Part shown: in pieces, positions 16,469-24,119 of the stretch
Layout: each line of letters begins with the position of its first letter
Position numbering within the stretch: the stretch's first letter is position 1
Position numbers and translations under genes: made by a program
From: CAZQGO01 sp964593065
Lineage (GTDB): Bacteria; Oederibacteriota; JAAXVQ01
Assembly (NCBI GenBank): GCA_964593065.1
Contig: CAZQGO010000002.1
Coordinates: 113,253-177,252, forward strand
DNA: 64,000 nt
Reading direction: 5' to 3'
Notes under the pieces: generated by a model
Databases searched by the model: none
What the model was told of the DNA's origin: nothing
What the model saw: the letters and a program-made list of their open reading frames with translations, nothing else

Positions 16469-18826
16469 TTATTTCAGAATCGCCAGTTTCTTGATTTTCA
16501 GTTTCTTTTCTTCCCCGTTCACGGTCAGAACCGTGCGGTACAGGTACAAGCCGGGCACCACGTCCTGAATGGTCCAGGTCAGGGTCTGCCCGGGCTGGTC
16601 GGCTTCGAGCTTGGTAACGAGTTCGCCGGCCAGGTTGTACAGTTCAATGCTTGCCTTGTCCGGGTTGGACTCCTCGAACAGGAAGCTCACCGTGCCCTTG
16701 GCCGGATTGGGAAAAGCCAGGACGCCGTCGATGGGCTTGTTCAGGCCGCCGATGGGCGTGGCCGTGGGCGTGGGCTCGGGGGTGACGGGCGGGACGTTCC
16801 ATTGAAACACGCCCAGGCCCTGGCCCCAGATGGCGGCGTAGACGTAGTCGCCGTTGAACATCACCTGGTGCAGGGCGTCGTTGTTGTTGTCCGCGGACTC
16901 CGCCACGTAGGTGTAGGCTTGCAGCAGCGCCGGCCGGGCCGGGGTGGAGATGTCCAGCATGTACAGGCCGACCGTGGTCTCGGCGTACCACCAGCTGCCG
17001 GTGGTCAGGAGCAGGCGGTCTCCCTGCACGGCCACGTCCATGCCGATGCCGAAGGGTGTGAAGTGTCCCACGACCACGGGGTTGGCCGGGTTGCCGATGT
17101 CGACCACCTGCAGGCCCTCCTCGGTCGTGGCCACGTAAGCGTAGTTGCCGACGACGTCGACCTCCATGGCCTGGGCCTGGGCGGTCATGGTGCAGGACGA
17201 GACCATGGCCACGGCCGTGGGGCTGCTGACGTCCACGATGGTCAGGTAGCCGCCGCGGTCCGCGATGTACAGGTAGTTGCCGACCTTGGTCATGCCGCTT
17301 AAGTGGCTGCCCACGTCGGCGACGGCGGCCAGGGTCAGGGCCGCGGGGTCGGCGACCTGGAAGGTGTACAGGTTGCCGCTCCTGTCGCCGACGTAGCCGT
17401 AGGCGCCGGCCAACACGATGCCCCGGGCGTCGTTGTTGAGATACCACTGGTTCACGAACGTCGGCGCGGCCGGGTTGGAGACGTTCAGGATCTGCAGCAG
17501 ATTTTCCTCCCCATTGCTCACGAAGAGGTAGTTCCCGTACAGGGCCAGGAACCGGGCCGGGTTGTATTCGTCGCCGCCCAGCTCGTCGTAGCCGCCGATC
17601 ACCGCGGGCTGGGCCGGGTCGGTGATGTCGCAGATGTCGATCCGGGCGTGGAAGGTCTGCCCGAGGTAGAGGCGGTTGGAGTTGATCAGCATGCTCGTGT
17701 AGGTGTTCGAGTCGCGCATGATCCGCTCGGGCTGCCAGCCCTGCGTCAGGGTGCGTTTAAAATAAGCGACCTGGCTTGCGCCGCTGATGGCGCCCAGGAC
17801 GTCGGGCACGCCGTCGCCCGTCACGTCGGCGGCGGCCACGCCCAGGGCGCTGTTGCCCGTGTGGATCACGCGCCTCAGGAAGTTGCCGTTGCCCTGGTTC
17901 TCGAACCAGGCGATGGTGGGTTCGTCGTTGTCGGCGGCCACGGTCAGGTCCAGGTCGCCGTCGCCGTCCAGGTCCGCGGCGCGAACGTCGTCGGCGTTGG
18001 ACACGTAATCGTCGATCAGGTGCTCGGAGAAGTTCTGGGCGCCGTCGTTCCGCCACCACGACAGGCGACCCGTGCTATCGGACACGGCCACCAGGTCCAG
18101 GTGGCCGTCGCCGTCGAGATCCGCGGCCCGCACGGCGTCGACGGAGCCGAAGCTGTTGACGACGGGATGCGGAGTGAAGTTCTGGGACCCGTCGTTTTCG
18201 TACCAGACCAGCTGGGTGCCCCCGCAGGCGATCACGTCGAGGTCGGCGTCGCCGTCGAGGTTGGCCACGTCCACGCCGGCGCCGCCCGCGAAGGCCGTGA
18301 TGGTCAGCGGCAGGAAAAACTGGGCGCCGTTGTTGCGGTACCACACCAGGTTGGCGCTGCCGATGGCCACCACGTCCACGTCCGTGTCGCCGTCCAGATT
18401 GATGGCCAGGACGTCGCGGGCACCGGTCAGACCGCTGTCGATGGTGTGGGCGCTCCAGCTCAGGTTGTTGTTCTCGTACCACATGAGATTGCTGCCGCCG
18501 GTGGCCAGGACGTCCACCCCTCCGCCGCCGTTCAGGTCGGCGGCGAAGACGCTGGTGGCACCGCTCAGGGTCGCCACGGTGTTTCCGGCCGGATCGAAGC
18601 GTCCCCCGCCCAGGTTCCGCCACAGGATGATTTCGCCGGAACCCCCGGCGGAAGCCAGGATGTCCAGGGCGCCGTCACCGTTCATGTCCGCCGCTGCCAC
18701 GTCGTTCGCCATGTTCACGATATTGCCGTTGACCGTCTGCTTTTCCCAAACCACAGCCGCGGCCGAACCCCAGGCCAGCCACAAGGTCAGTACGGCAAAA
18801 AGCCACACCGCCCTTCGAAATCGCAT
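16469..18826 (-). CDS. Secreted FG-GAP/VCBS and LVIVD beta-propeller protein with type IX-like sorting domain
   Basis: A 785-residue exported protein. After a signal peptide (LFAVLTLWLAWGSAAA), residues of about 35-345 hold FG-GAP/VCBS repeats with calcium-binding motifs such as DMNGDGALDIL and DLDGDGHLDLV. Residues of about 375-655 hold LVIVD repeats (ILNVSNPAAPTFVNQW, VDIGNPANPVVVGHF). A short proline/threonine linker leads to an Ig-like C-terminal domain starting LAFPNPAKGTVSF and ending KKLKIKKLAILK, the layout of type A sorting signals. The next gene encodes a PorV-like protein. A surface adhesion or display role is likely, but the ligand is unknown. Confidence 0.8.
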   Translation of the reverse strand: MRFRRAVWLFAVLTLWLAWGSAAAVVWEKQTVNGNIVNMANDVAAADMNGDGALDILASAGGSGEIILWRNLGGGRFDPAGNTVATLSGATSVFAADLNGGGGVDVLATGGSNLMWYENNNLSWSAHTIDSGLTGARDVLAINLDGDTDVDVVAIGSANLVWYRNNGAQFFLPLTITAFAGGAGVDVANLDGDADLDVIACGGTQLVWYENDGSQNFTPHPVVNSFGSVDAVRAADLDGDGHLDLVAVSDSTGRLSWWRNDGAQNFSEHLIDDYVSNADDVRAADLDGDGDLDLTVAADNDEPTIAWFENQGNGNFLRRVIHTGNSALGVAAADVTGDGVPDVLGAISGASQVAYFKRTLTQGWQPERIMRDSNTYTSMLINSNRLYLGQTFHARIDICDITDPAQPAVIGGYDELGGDEYNPARFLALYGNYLFVSNGEENLLQILNVSNPAAPTFVNQWYLNNDARGIVLAGAYGYVGDRSGNLYTFQVADPAALTLAAVADVGSHLSGMTKVGNYLYIADRGGYLTIVDVSSPTAVAMVSSCTMTAQAQAMEVDVVGNYAYVATTEEGLQVVDIGNPANPVVVGHFTPFGIGMDVAVQGDRLLLTTGSWWYAETTVGLYMLDISTPARPALLQAYTYVAESADNNNDALHQVMFNGDYVYAAIWGQGLGVFQWNVPPVTPEPTPTATPIGGLNKPIDGVLAFPNPAKGTVSFLFEESNPDKASIELYNLAGELVTKLEADQPGQTLTWTIQDVVPGLYLYRTVLTVNGEEKKLKIKKLAILK

Positions 18827-18864
18827 GACCGTGCCCCCTTTTTTTAGCGTCCGCCACCAGTAAA

Positions 18865-18893
18865 TTCATATACTGGTTCCGGTGAAATATCAA
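18865..18893 (-). promoter_or_regulatory. Probable sigma-70 promoter of the propeller/PorV operon
   Basis: On the minus strand, TTGATA and TATGAA are 17 bases apart, about 39 bases ahead of the propeller gene ATG. The unit it would drive ends at the terminator near 15.45 kb. Confidence 0.5.
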
Positions 18894-18902
18894 TCGAAAA
18901 TA

Positions 18903-19535
18903 TTATTCAATCTTCTTGATCCGGTAACGGATGATAGTATAGTAATTTTCCGGTTTGGAGCCGGGCATGCCCGGCCCGCGCAGGTATTCTTCCTCGTGCT
19001 CGCCCACGATTTCATAGCCCTGGTTCTTGACATAGTCCTCCAGAGCCTCGATGGTCGGAGTTTCTTTATCGTAGGGACCCACGTGCAGGATTTCCGCCAC
19101 GTCGCCGTAGGGCCATACGGTCAGGGCCACGGCAAAGGCGGTGTCGCCTTTGGGCGCCACGATTTCCGTCACCGAATCCGGCACCGGCACGCCGATGGCG
19201 CCTTTCCACCCTTCGCTTTTAAAATACCCCTCCCACTCCGCTTTCGGCATGTCCCGGGGCACGGCCATGCGCAGGCGCGGCGCGGCCCGGCCCGGCCCCT
19301 TGGGCACGCCCCGCAGGGAATAGTACGTCTTGAACAACACGCCGAAAGCCTTGGGCAGAACTTTGTCCGGATGGCCCGCCACGGCGATTTGCAGGACTTT
19401 TTGATCCGGCAGATTCACGATCCGGGGCGTTTTGAGTGCTTCATACTTGGCCAGGTCGGGGCCCTTCAGCATGAAATAGCCGATGCCCAGGAACACCAAG
19501 GCCAGTGCCAGCGTACCGATGAGCCATTTCCACAT
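18903..19535 (-). CDS. Membrane-anchored GyrI-like small-molecule-binding domain protein
   Basis: A 210-residue protein with one N-terminal transmembrane helix (MWKWLIGTLALALVFLGIGYFML) and a GyrI/SOUL-like fold. The key signature is HVGPYDKETPTIEALEDYV followed by EEYLRGPG, as in GyrI-like effector-binding domains. A heme-binding SOUL role is less likely. The domain would face the periplasm if the anchor is typical. GGGGGAGAG lies before the ATG. It follows the holin-like gene by 17 bases, and its stop lies just before the propeller gene promoter. Confidence 0.72.
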   Translation of the reverse strand: MWKWLIGTLALALVFLGIGYFMLKGPDLAKYEALKTPRIVNLPDQKVLQIAVAGHPDKVLPKAFGVLFKTYYSLRGVPKGPGRAAPRLRMAVPRDMPKAEWEGYFKSEGWKGAIGVPVPDSVTEIVAPKGDTAFAVALTVWPYGDVAEILHVGPYDKETPTIEALEDYVKNQGYEIVGEHEEEYLRGPGMPGSKPENYYTIIRYRIKKIE

Positions 19536-19552
19536 GATGATCTCTCCCCCCC

Positions 19553-19852
19553 TTACGGTTTGGATAATTCCGGGGCTTTGGCCCCGCCGCGCTGGATGCG
19601 GTACAGTCCCTCGAGGAAATCGGAGCCGGCATAGCCGGCAATCGCGGCCCAGCGCCAGTCGCTGCCGGCGATGGCCCCGGCGAGACCGCCGGAGAAGGCG
19701 GAGGCGAGCAGCGTCAGAAGCAGATAAAGCCAGCGGATTTTCTTATCCTGCGTATTTTGGCGGAATTGCTTGGCCAGCCCGACCAGCGCCCGGACAATGC
19801 CCCCGGTCAGGCCGGCGAGAATGAAAGGCCACAGGTTCTGCAAAACGGGCAT
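19553..19852 (-). CDS. Small LydA-holin-like membrane protein
   Basis: A 99-residue protein with three hydrophobic segments: LWPFILAGLTGGIVRALVGL, a central WLYLLLTLLASAFSGGLAGAI and WAAIAGYAGSDFLEGLYRI. The pattern of a glycine-rich first helix, a basic loop and a late GYAGSDFLE segment resembles LydA/phage_holin_3-type holins. The similarity is by pattern only. Phage origin is an inference supported by the nearby tRNA-Arg end duplication. GGGGGACAC precedes the ATG. It could also be an ordinary small membrane protein. Confidence 0.5.
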   Translation of the reverse strand: MPVLQNLWPFILAGLTGGIVRALVGLAKQFRQNTQDKKIRWLYLLLTLLASAFSGGLAGAIAGSDWRWAAIAGYAGSDFLEGLYRIQRGGAKAPELSKP

Positions 19853-19870
19853 GTGTCCCCCTTATCTTTT

Positions 19871-19955
19871 TCGACTCTCGATTTTCACTTCCCGGCAATT
19901 TCGCTGCGCGAAATGTCCGGCGCAACGAGATAAAATCCCGAAAATCGAGAGTCGA
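19871..19955. repeat. Nested palindrome, 16-base arms
   Basis: The perfect arms TCGACTCTCGATTTTC and GAAAATCGAGAGTCGA enclose a second hairpin, CCGG..ATTTCGC-TGC-GCGAAAT..CCGG, so the whole 85 bases can form one cruciform or long hairpin. Related strings (CGAGAGTCGG, AACTCTCGCC, CGAATCTCGACTTCTCG) continue to 20010, and CGAATATCGAAAATCGA recurs near 20900. No gene fits here. Confidence 0.7.
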
Positions 19956-20010
19956 GAGTCGGCCGAAGTCGAGTTTTTTCAACTCTCGCCTTTCGAATCT
20001 CGACTTCTCG

Positions 20011-20035
20011 AAAATTTTCGCTCCGTGAAAATTTT
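20011..20035. repeat. AAAATTTTC hairpin beside the duplicated tRNA end
   Basis: AAAATTTTC and GAAAATTTT form a 9-base stem with a 7-base loop. The right arm overlaps the first four bases of the duplicated tRNA-Arg 3' end. Its loop contains GGAGC on the minus strand, like the motif of the neighbouring insert. Confidence 0.6.
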
Positions 20036-20064
20036 GGCGTCCCAGCCAGGACTCGAACCCGGGA
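20032..20064 (-). repeat. Duplicated 3' end of tRNA-Arg(UCU): T arm, acceptor strand and CCA
   Basis: These 33 bases are identical to 20226-20258, at an offset of 194. They contain the last variable-loop base, the whole T arm, the 3' acceptor strand, discriminator, CCA and four A residues. The 5' part of a tRNA is absent, so this is not a gene. A repeat of just this part of a tRNA is the classic footprint of site-specific integration at a tRNA 3' end. Confidence 0.88.
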
Positions 20065-20225
20065 ACGTCGCTTCGCTCCCCAAAGGGGGGTAACCCCCCT
20101 CCGGCGCCCTGAACCTCTTCCGTTCAGGGCTGCCTCCCCCTCATGGTCGGGAGGTGCCCCTCCCGACACCCTCCGGGTCCCTCTCCGCGCCCTCAGCCGG
20201 GTGATGGTTCCAGAGGCGGAATATT
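20065..20225 (-). other. Hairpin-rich insert between the two tRNA-Arg 3' ends
   Basis: This 161-base segment has no convincing coding frame. It holds three perfect hairpins: 20084-20100 (7-base stem, loop TAA), 20106-20130 (9-base stem) and 20146-20167 (9-base stem, 4-base loop). On the minus strand it ends with GGGGAGCGAAGCGACG (20081-20066), immediately before the duplicated T arm. The same 16 bases sit before the T-arm fragment in both tRNA-Pro inserts. It may be a minimal integrated element or a structured RNA. Confidence 0.6.
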
Positions 20226-20228
20226 TTT

Positions 20229-20305
20229 TGGCGTCCCAGCCAGGACTCGAACCCGGGACCTACGGATTAGAAATCCGTTGCTCTATCCAGTTGAGCTACT
20301 GGGAC
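20229..20305 (-). tRNA. tRNA-Arg (anticodon UCU)
   Basis: The cloverleaf has acceptor GTCCCAG/CTGGGAC, discriminator G and encoded CCA. The anticodon stem ACGGA/TCCGT closes the loop TTTCTAA, giving UCU for AGA codons. It starts 26 bases after the ferritin-like gene. Its 3' 30 bases are part of a 33-base direct repeat found again 194 bases downstream. Confidence 0.95.
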
Positions 20306-20331
20306 GCGTGCCGTCACTGCCGGCCGAGTGA

Positions 20332-20823
20332 TTATTTCCCCATCATCGCCAAATCTTCCAGAATGCTCTGCAAATCGTCCTCGTGCTCGATTTCCTCTTC
20401 GAGGATCTCGAGCACCATCTTGGCCGTAACCGGATCCTTGCCCTGCACGCTTTCCAGCAGACTTTGGTACACGCCGATGGCGCAGCGCTCGCCCTTGATA
20501 TTCTGTTCCAAAACGGGCTTGACCGCATGATTCTCCGGAGCCTCGTACCCGCAATGGGTGAGGCGGTACCAGTCTTCGGGTTTGAGCACCGGCGTGCCGC
20601 CCAGCTGCAGAATGCGGGCCACGAGCATATCGGCGTGCTTGAGTTCCTCCCCGGCATGCTCCATCAGTTCTCCGCTCACCGGACCGCGCATCGGCCCCCG
20701 AACGACCTTGGCTCCGACCCAGTATTGATAGTACGCCAGCCATTCATCCGCCAACGCCTTGTTCAAAGATTCGAGCAGCTTCTTTACGTCCACCCCCACG
20801 ATTTCCGTGCCTTTGGTTCCCAT
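20332..20823 (-). CDS. Ferritin-like diiron protein (Dps/bacterioferritin-related)
   Basis: A 163-residue four-helix-bundle protein. Iron-site residues are arranged as in ferritins: LADEWLAYYQYW (first Glu), MEHAGEELKHADML (ExxH), QNIKGERCAIGVYQ (Glu), and LEEEIEHEDDLQSIL (ExxH). It is likely to be cytoplasmic and to store or detoxify iron or oxidants, useful to an anaerobe. Which subfamily (DPS-like or bacterioferritin) is uncertain; no heme-ligand methionine is obvious. CTGAGGAGGTGCGGAA gives a strong ribosome-binding site. The gene is flanked by tRNA-Pro and tRNA-Arg on the same strand. Confidence 0.85.
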   Translation of the reverse strand: MGTKGTEIVGVDVKKLLESLNKALADEWLAYYQYWVGAKVVRGPMRGPVSGELMEHAGEELKHADMLVARILQLGGTPVLKPEDWYRLTHCGYEAPENHAVKPVLEQNIKGERCAIGVYQSLLESVQGKDPVTAKMVLEILEEEIEHEDDLQSILEDLAMMGK

Positions 20824-20940
20824 TTCCGCACCTCCTCAGGTAAAATAAATTCCACTTCGTTATCGCGAAACTCCTAATTCCGACGTGCATGGGTCGAATA
20901 TCGAAAATCGACCGCCCCGTGCCTGTGGCCCAGGGCTCCG

Positions 20941-20959
20941 CTTCCCGCTACACGGGAAG
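20941..20959 (-). repeat. Hairpin just after tRNA-Pro
   Basis: CTTCCCG and CGGGAAG form a 7-base stem with loop TGTAG on the minus strand, starting four bases after the tRNA CCA. No T run follows, so it may mark 3' processing or weak termination. Confidence 0.45.
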
Positions 20960-20962
20960 CCG

Positions 20963-21039
<77 letters not shown>

Positions 21040-21086
21040 ATCTGTTCTTTGGCGGTGACGGATTATTTTCTGGATTTGAACCTCCG

Positions 21087-21209
21087 CCCCGTCGCTTCGC
21101 TCCCCCTAGGGGGCATCGCCCCCTGGGGCGCTTCGCCTTTCAGGCTCCGCTGTCACCCCCGCTGACTCGGGGGATGGCTCCCCCGATCCCCCGGCGGCGT
21201 ATCGCCGCT
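21087..21209 (-). other. Hairpin-rich insert in the first tRNA-Pro unit
   Basis: This 123-base segment separates the tRNA 5' half from the T-arm fragment. Hairpins: 21108-21124 (7-base stem, loop ATC), 21168-21185 (7-base stem, loop TGGC) and 21194-21208 (6-base stem). The 16-base motif GGGGAGCGAAGCGACG lies at 21105-21090, next to the T-arm fragment as in the tRNA-Arg insert. Confidence 0.6.
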
Positions 21210-21298
21210 TGCTCCCAAAGCAGGTGCGCTGGCCAACTGCGCTACGCCCCGATCTGTTCTTTGGCGGTGACGGATTATTTTCTGGATTTGAACCTCCG

Positions 21299-21421
21299 CC
21301 CCGTCGCTTCGCTCCCCCTAGGGGGCATCGCCCCCTGGGGCGCTTCGCCTTTCAGGCTCCGCTGTCACCCCCGCTGACTCGGGGGATGGCTCCCCCGATC
21401 CCCCGGCGGCGTATCGCCGCT
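21299..21421 (-). other. Hairpin-rich insert in the second tRNA-Pro unit
   Basis: This segment is an apparently exact copy of 21087-21209, shifted by 212 bases, with the same three hairpins and the 16-base motif at 21317-21302. Confidence 0.6.
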
Positions 21422-21534
21422 TGCTCCCAAAGCAGGTGCGCTGGCCAACTGCGCTACGCCCCGACCTGGGCCGCAAACCAGCCACTTTAAACCGCGCCCG
21501 GCTGCAGGGTAAAGATACCTATTTATCCTTTTAT

Positions 21535-22143
21535 CTATGAATTTTCAAGTTTAATCCGACGCAAATATCCCAGCATTTTTTTAAAGGCCCGCGCGCGATG
21601 GCTCATCCGGTTTTTTTCGCCCAGCGTCATTTGCGCAAAGGTCCGCGGTTCGCCACGGGGCCGGAAAAGGGGATCGTATCCGAAACCGTTTTTTCCGCTG
21701 GGCTCCAAGACGATGGAACCCCAGATTTTCGCGGACCGCAGCACGGTCTTGCGCCCGGGCCGAGCCAGGGCCACGGCCGTGGCGAAATAGGCGCGACGCC
21801 GCCTGCCACGCAGGTTGCGCATGCGTCCCAGCAATTTATGGTTGTTCTCGTTATAATTTCGCGCCGGCCCGGCATAACGAGCGGACCTCACGCCGGGACT
21901 GCCCCCCAGCGCGGGCACGAAAAGTCCGGAATCGTCGGCTAAAGCCGGCAGGCCCAAGGCCCGGGAGACGGCGTTCGCCTTCTTGGCGGCGTTTGCTTCC
22001 AGGGTCGCCCCGTTTTCTTGGATGTCCCTCAAAGGCGGGAAATCCGCCAAAGAGCGGATCCGGAAATCCGCGCCTGAGAAGATCCGGCGGATTTCCCTCA
22101 ACTTATGTCGGTTTCCCGTGGCCAGGATCACGTCTGGTTTCAT
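21535..22143 (-). CDS. rdgB: Non-canonical purine NTP pyrophosphatase, RdgB/HAM1 family
   Basis: A 202-residue house-cleaning enzyme that hydrolyses dITP, ITP and XTP to monophosphates. It opens ILATGNRHKLREIRRIF (the TGNxxK signature), has ENGATLEANAAKKANAV, LADDSGLFVPALGGSPGVRSARYAG with the catalytic acidic residues, and GKNGFGYDPLFRP. Length is normal. GGGAGGT lies 12 bases before the ATG. It diverges from the chemoreceptor gene; the shared 120-base spacer holds that gene's promoter. Confidence 0.94.
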   Translation of the reverse strand: MKPDVILATGNRHKLREIRRIFSGADFRIRSLADFPPLRDIQENGATLEANAAKKANAVSRALGLPALADDSGLFVPALGGSPGVRSARYAGPARNYNENNHKLLGRMRNLRGRRRRAYFATAVALARPGRKTVLRSAKIWGSIVLEPSGKNGFGYDPLFRPRGEPRTFAQMTLGEKNRMSHRARAFKKMLGYLRRIKLENS

Positions 22144-22229
22144 GGCTGGCGGCGACCTCCCGGAGTCGCAATATCTTACATGCTGCCGGGGTCGCCGTCA
22201 TATCTTTTTTTGCCTTGATAAATGCGAAA

Positions 22230-22258
22230 TTGACAATCATCATAAAGGCTTATATCAT
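22230..22258 (+). promoter_or_regulatory. Strong sigma-70-type promoter for the chemoreceptor/hydrogenase operon
   Basis: TTGACA (22230-22235) and TATCAT (22253-22258) are exactly 17 bases apart. Transcription would begin near 22265, which is the A of the chemoreceptor ATG. The message would therefore be leaderless, or translation begins at a later ATG (22277). Confidence 0.8.
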
Positions 22259-22264
22259 AGGGGT

Positions 22265-23512
22265 ATGTCCTTCGACATGATGTTGTCTCGAAAAACGCTT
22301 GCACCTGAACTCGGATCCGGAAATCATCCAAAAGGGCTGGTATTGTTCGCCCTGGCCGGCGGCGGGATTTTCGCCTCCTTTCTCCTCTGCGGCATCCTCT
22401 TCCATGTGATCAAGCCGGCGTTTATTTTGCTGGCGCTTCTCTGCGCCCTCGGAGTATCTCTCCTGGTAAGCCTGTATCATGTCCGCCGTTCCGTTTTTTC
22501 CCGCGCTGCAGACGATCTTCTAAGACATCGTCTGGAAATCCTGGCCCGGGGTGAGGATCCGGGAGCCTTGCCGGATGACGCACAGGATGCGGTCCTGCAG
22601 TTGACCGAGGAAATGCGCTCCCGCCTGTTGGCGAAGCCCCGGAGCGCGTCGCCGCAGGCGCTGGATGCCAACACCCTGGCGTCGGCCCGCCAGGAATTGG
22701 ACGACGTCTATCAGATGGTCGCCGAAGTCGCCATCGCCACCGAACAATTTTCGAAGGGGGCCGCCGACCAGAGCGACGGCATTCAGGATGTCGCCGCGGT
22801 TACGGAAAATCTGGACCAATCCTTCCACCAGGTGTCCGAATTCGTCCAAACCGCCATTGAACAGAACACCGCGGCCCTGGAAGATTCACGCGCAAAAAGC
22901 AAGTCGGCGGTGGCGGGCGTGGAATGGATGCTGCAGATCAAGCAGGCCATGAGTTCCTACGTCGGTCTCATTGAAGGCATGGGTCGTTCCAGCCAGGAGA
23001 TCGGCAAATTCATCGAGATCATTAAAAGCATCGCCGCCCAAACCAATTTGCTGGCCCTAAACGCCGCCATCGAGGCGGCCCGCGCCGGGGAACACGGGCG
23101 GGGCTTCGCGGTCGTGGCCGACGAGGTCCGCAAGCTGGCGGAGCAGAGCTCGCGGGCGGCCAAGGACGTCACCCAGATCATCCACAAGGTGATGCAACAG
23201 ACCGCCGAAGCGACGGAATTGAGCCGCACCAACGAGCAGACCCTCTCGCAGGTGGAGGATGTCTATAGCGCCTCGAACCAGTGCCTCGATTTCCTCAATC
23301 AAAACCTGGTCGGCTTCTCCCAGAGATTCCAGCAAATCAAGGAGCTGACCGTCGTCCAAAACACCGGCGCGGACACTCTGAAAAAAAAGACGCAGAACAT
23401 GAGTTCCATCTGCGAGGAATTCGCCTCGAGCTGCGAGGAAATCACCGCGACCGTGGACAACCTCAAAGCCCGTTTGGAAAGCCTCCAGCAGTTGCTGGGC
23501 ACAGGCCGTTGA
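22265..23512 (+). CDS. Methyl-accepting chemotaxis protein with minimal sensing region
   Basis: A 415-residue protein with two transmembrane helices near the N terminus (VLFALAGGGIFASFLLCGIL and FILLALLCALGVSLLVSLY) joined by a very short loop, so there is no room for a periplasmic ligand domain. A long helical region leads to the signalling tip IAAQTNLLALNAAIEAARAG followed by GRGFAVVADEVRKLAEQSS, the CheA/CheW contact. It may sense through its membrane segment or a partner. It lies 64 bases ahead of the hydrogenase gene cluster on the same strand, so a link to hydrogen or redox sensing is possible but unproven. Confidence 0.88.
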   Translation: MSFDMMLSRKTLAPELGSGNHPKGLVLFALAGGGIFASFLLCGILFHVIKPAFILLALLCALGVSLLVSLYHVRRSVFSRAADDLLRHRLEILARGEDPGALPDDAQDAVLQLTEEMRSRLLAKPRSASPQALDANTLASARQELDDVYQMVAEVAIATEQFSKGAADQSDGIQDVAAVTENLDQSFHQVSEFVQTAIEQNTAALEDSRAKSKSAVAGVEWMLQIKQAMSSYVGLIEGMGRSSQEIGKFIEIIKSIAAQTNLLALNAAIEAARAGEHGRGFAVVADEVRKLAEQSSRAAKDVTQIIHKVMQQTAEATELSRTNEQTLSQVEDVYSASNQCLDFLNQNLVGFSQRFQQIKELTVVQNTGADTLKKKTQNMSSICEEFASSCEEITATVDNLKARLESLQQLLGTGR

Positions 23513-23576
23513 GGGGCCCGGACACGGAACGGCGACCGGTCCCGCGATGCGGTCTCGAAAAGAGGAGCGGGTGGGA

Positions 23577-24119
23577 ATGAACTTGCAGAAGCGGTTTTTG
23601 GTCCTGGGGCTCGGGCATCCCCTTTTGGCCGACGACACGCTCGGCCTGCGGCTGGCGGATGAAGCCGCCCGGCGCTTTTCCCCGCTCTTTCCCGACGTCG
23701 ATTTCCGCACGCATCCCGGGGGCAGCTTTGATCTTCTGCCGCTTCTCGGGGAATATGCCAGGGTCCTGGTGTTGGACAGCATTTGCACCGGCCAATCTCC
23801 GGCCGGCACCTGCCACGAGTTCAGGGGAACGTCCGCCGCCGGCACCGCGGCAGGCTGGGTCTCGCCGCACGGCCTGAATTGGCCGCAGCTGTTCGCACTG
23901 GCCCGCGCCTGGGGATTCACGTTCCCGGACGAATTGCGTTTTTTCGCGGTCGAAGCGCGGAACTTCGACTGCTTCGCGGAGGAACCTTCGGCCGAAATCC
24001 GCCGCTCCTTTCCGCTCATCTTGGAAAAAATCCGCCGGCAGCTCGAGACCTGGTGCACCGAACCCCGTGGCAGCCGGCCGTATCCGGAGGCAGAAGCGCA
24101 TGAAATCCAATTCGAATAA
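23577..24119 (+). CDS. [NiFe]-hydrogenase maturation endopeptidase (HyaD/HycI family)
   Basis: A 180-residue protease that trims the C terminus of the hydrogenase large subunit after nickel insertion. LVLGLGHPLLADDTLGLRLAD holds the GxGNxxxxDDG-like nickel-sensing motif (Asn replaced by His), VLVLDSICTG gives the second acidic site, and VSPHGLNW provides the conserved histidine. The ATG follows AGGAGCGGGTGGGA; an in-frame ATG ten codons earlier is less likely. The gene overlaps hdrA by 20 bases and lies upstream of mvhA, whose product is its probable substrate. Confidence 0.85.
   Translation: MNLQKRFLVLGLGHPLLADDTLGLRLADEAARRFSPLFPDVDFRTHPGGSFDLLPLLGEYARVLVLDSICTGQSPAGTCHEFRGTSAAGTAAGWVSPHGLNWPQLFALARAWGFTFPDELRFFAVEARNFDCFAEEPSAEIRRSFPLILEKIRRQLETWCTEPRGSRPYPEAEAHEIQFE

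Noticed and set aside
17303..18847. Plus-strand frame of 514 codons opposite the propeller gene
   Set aside because: It is an antisense shadow with repetitive Val/Gly/His text produced by the calcium-motif repeats on the other strand.
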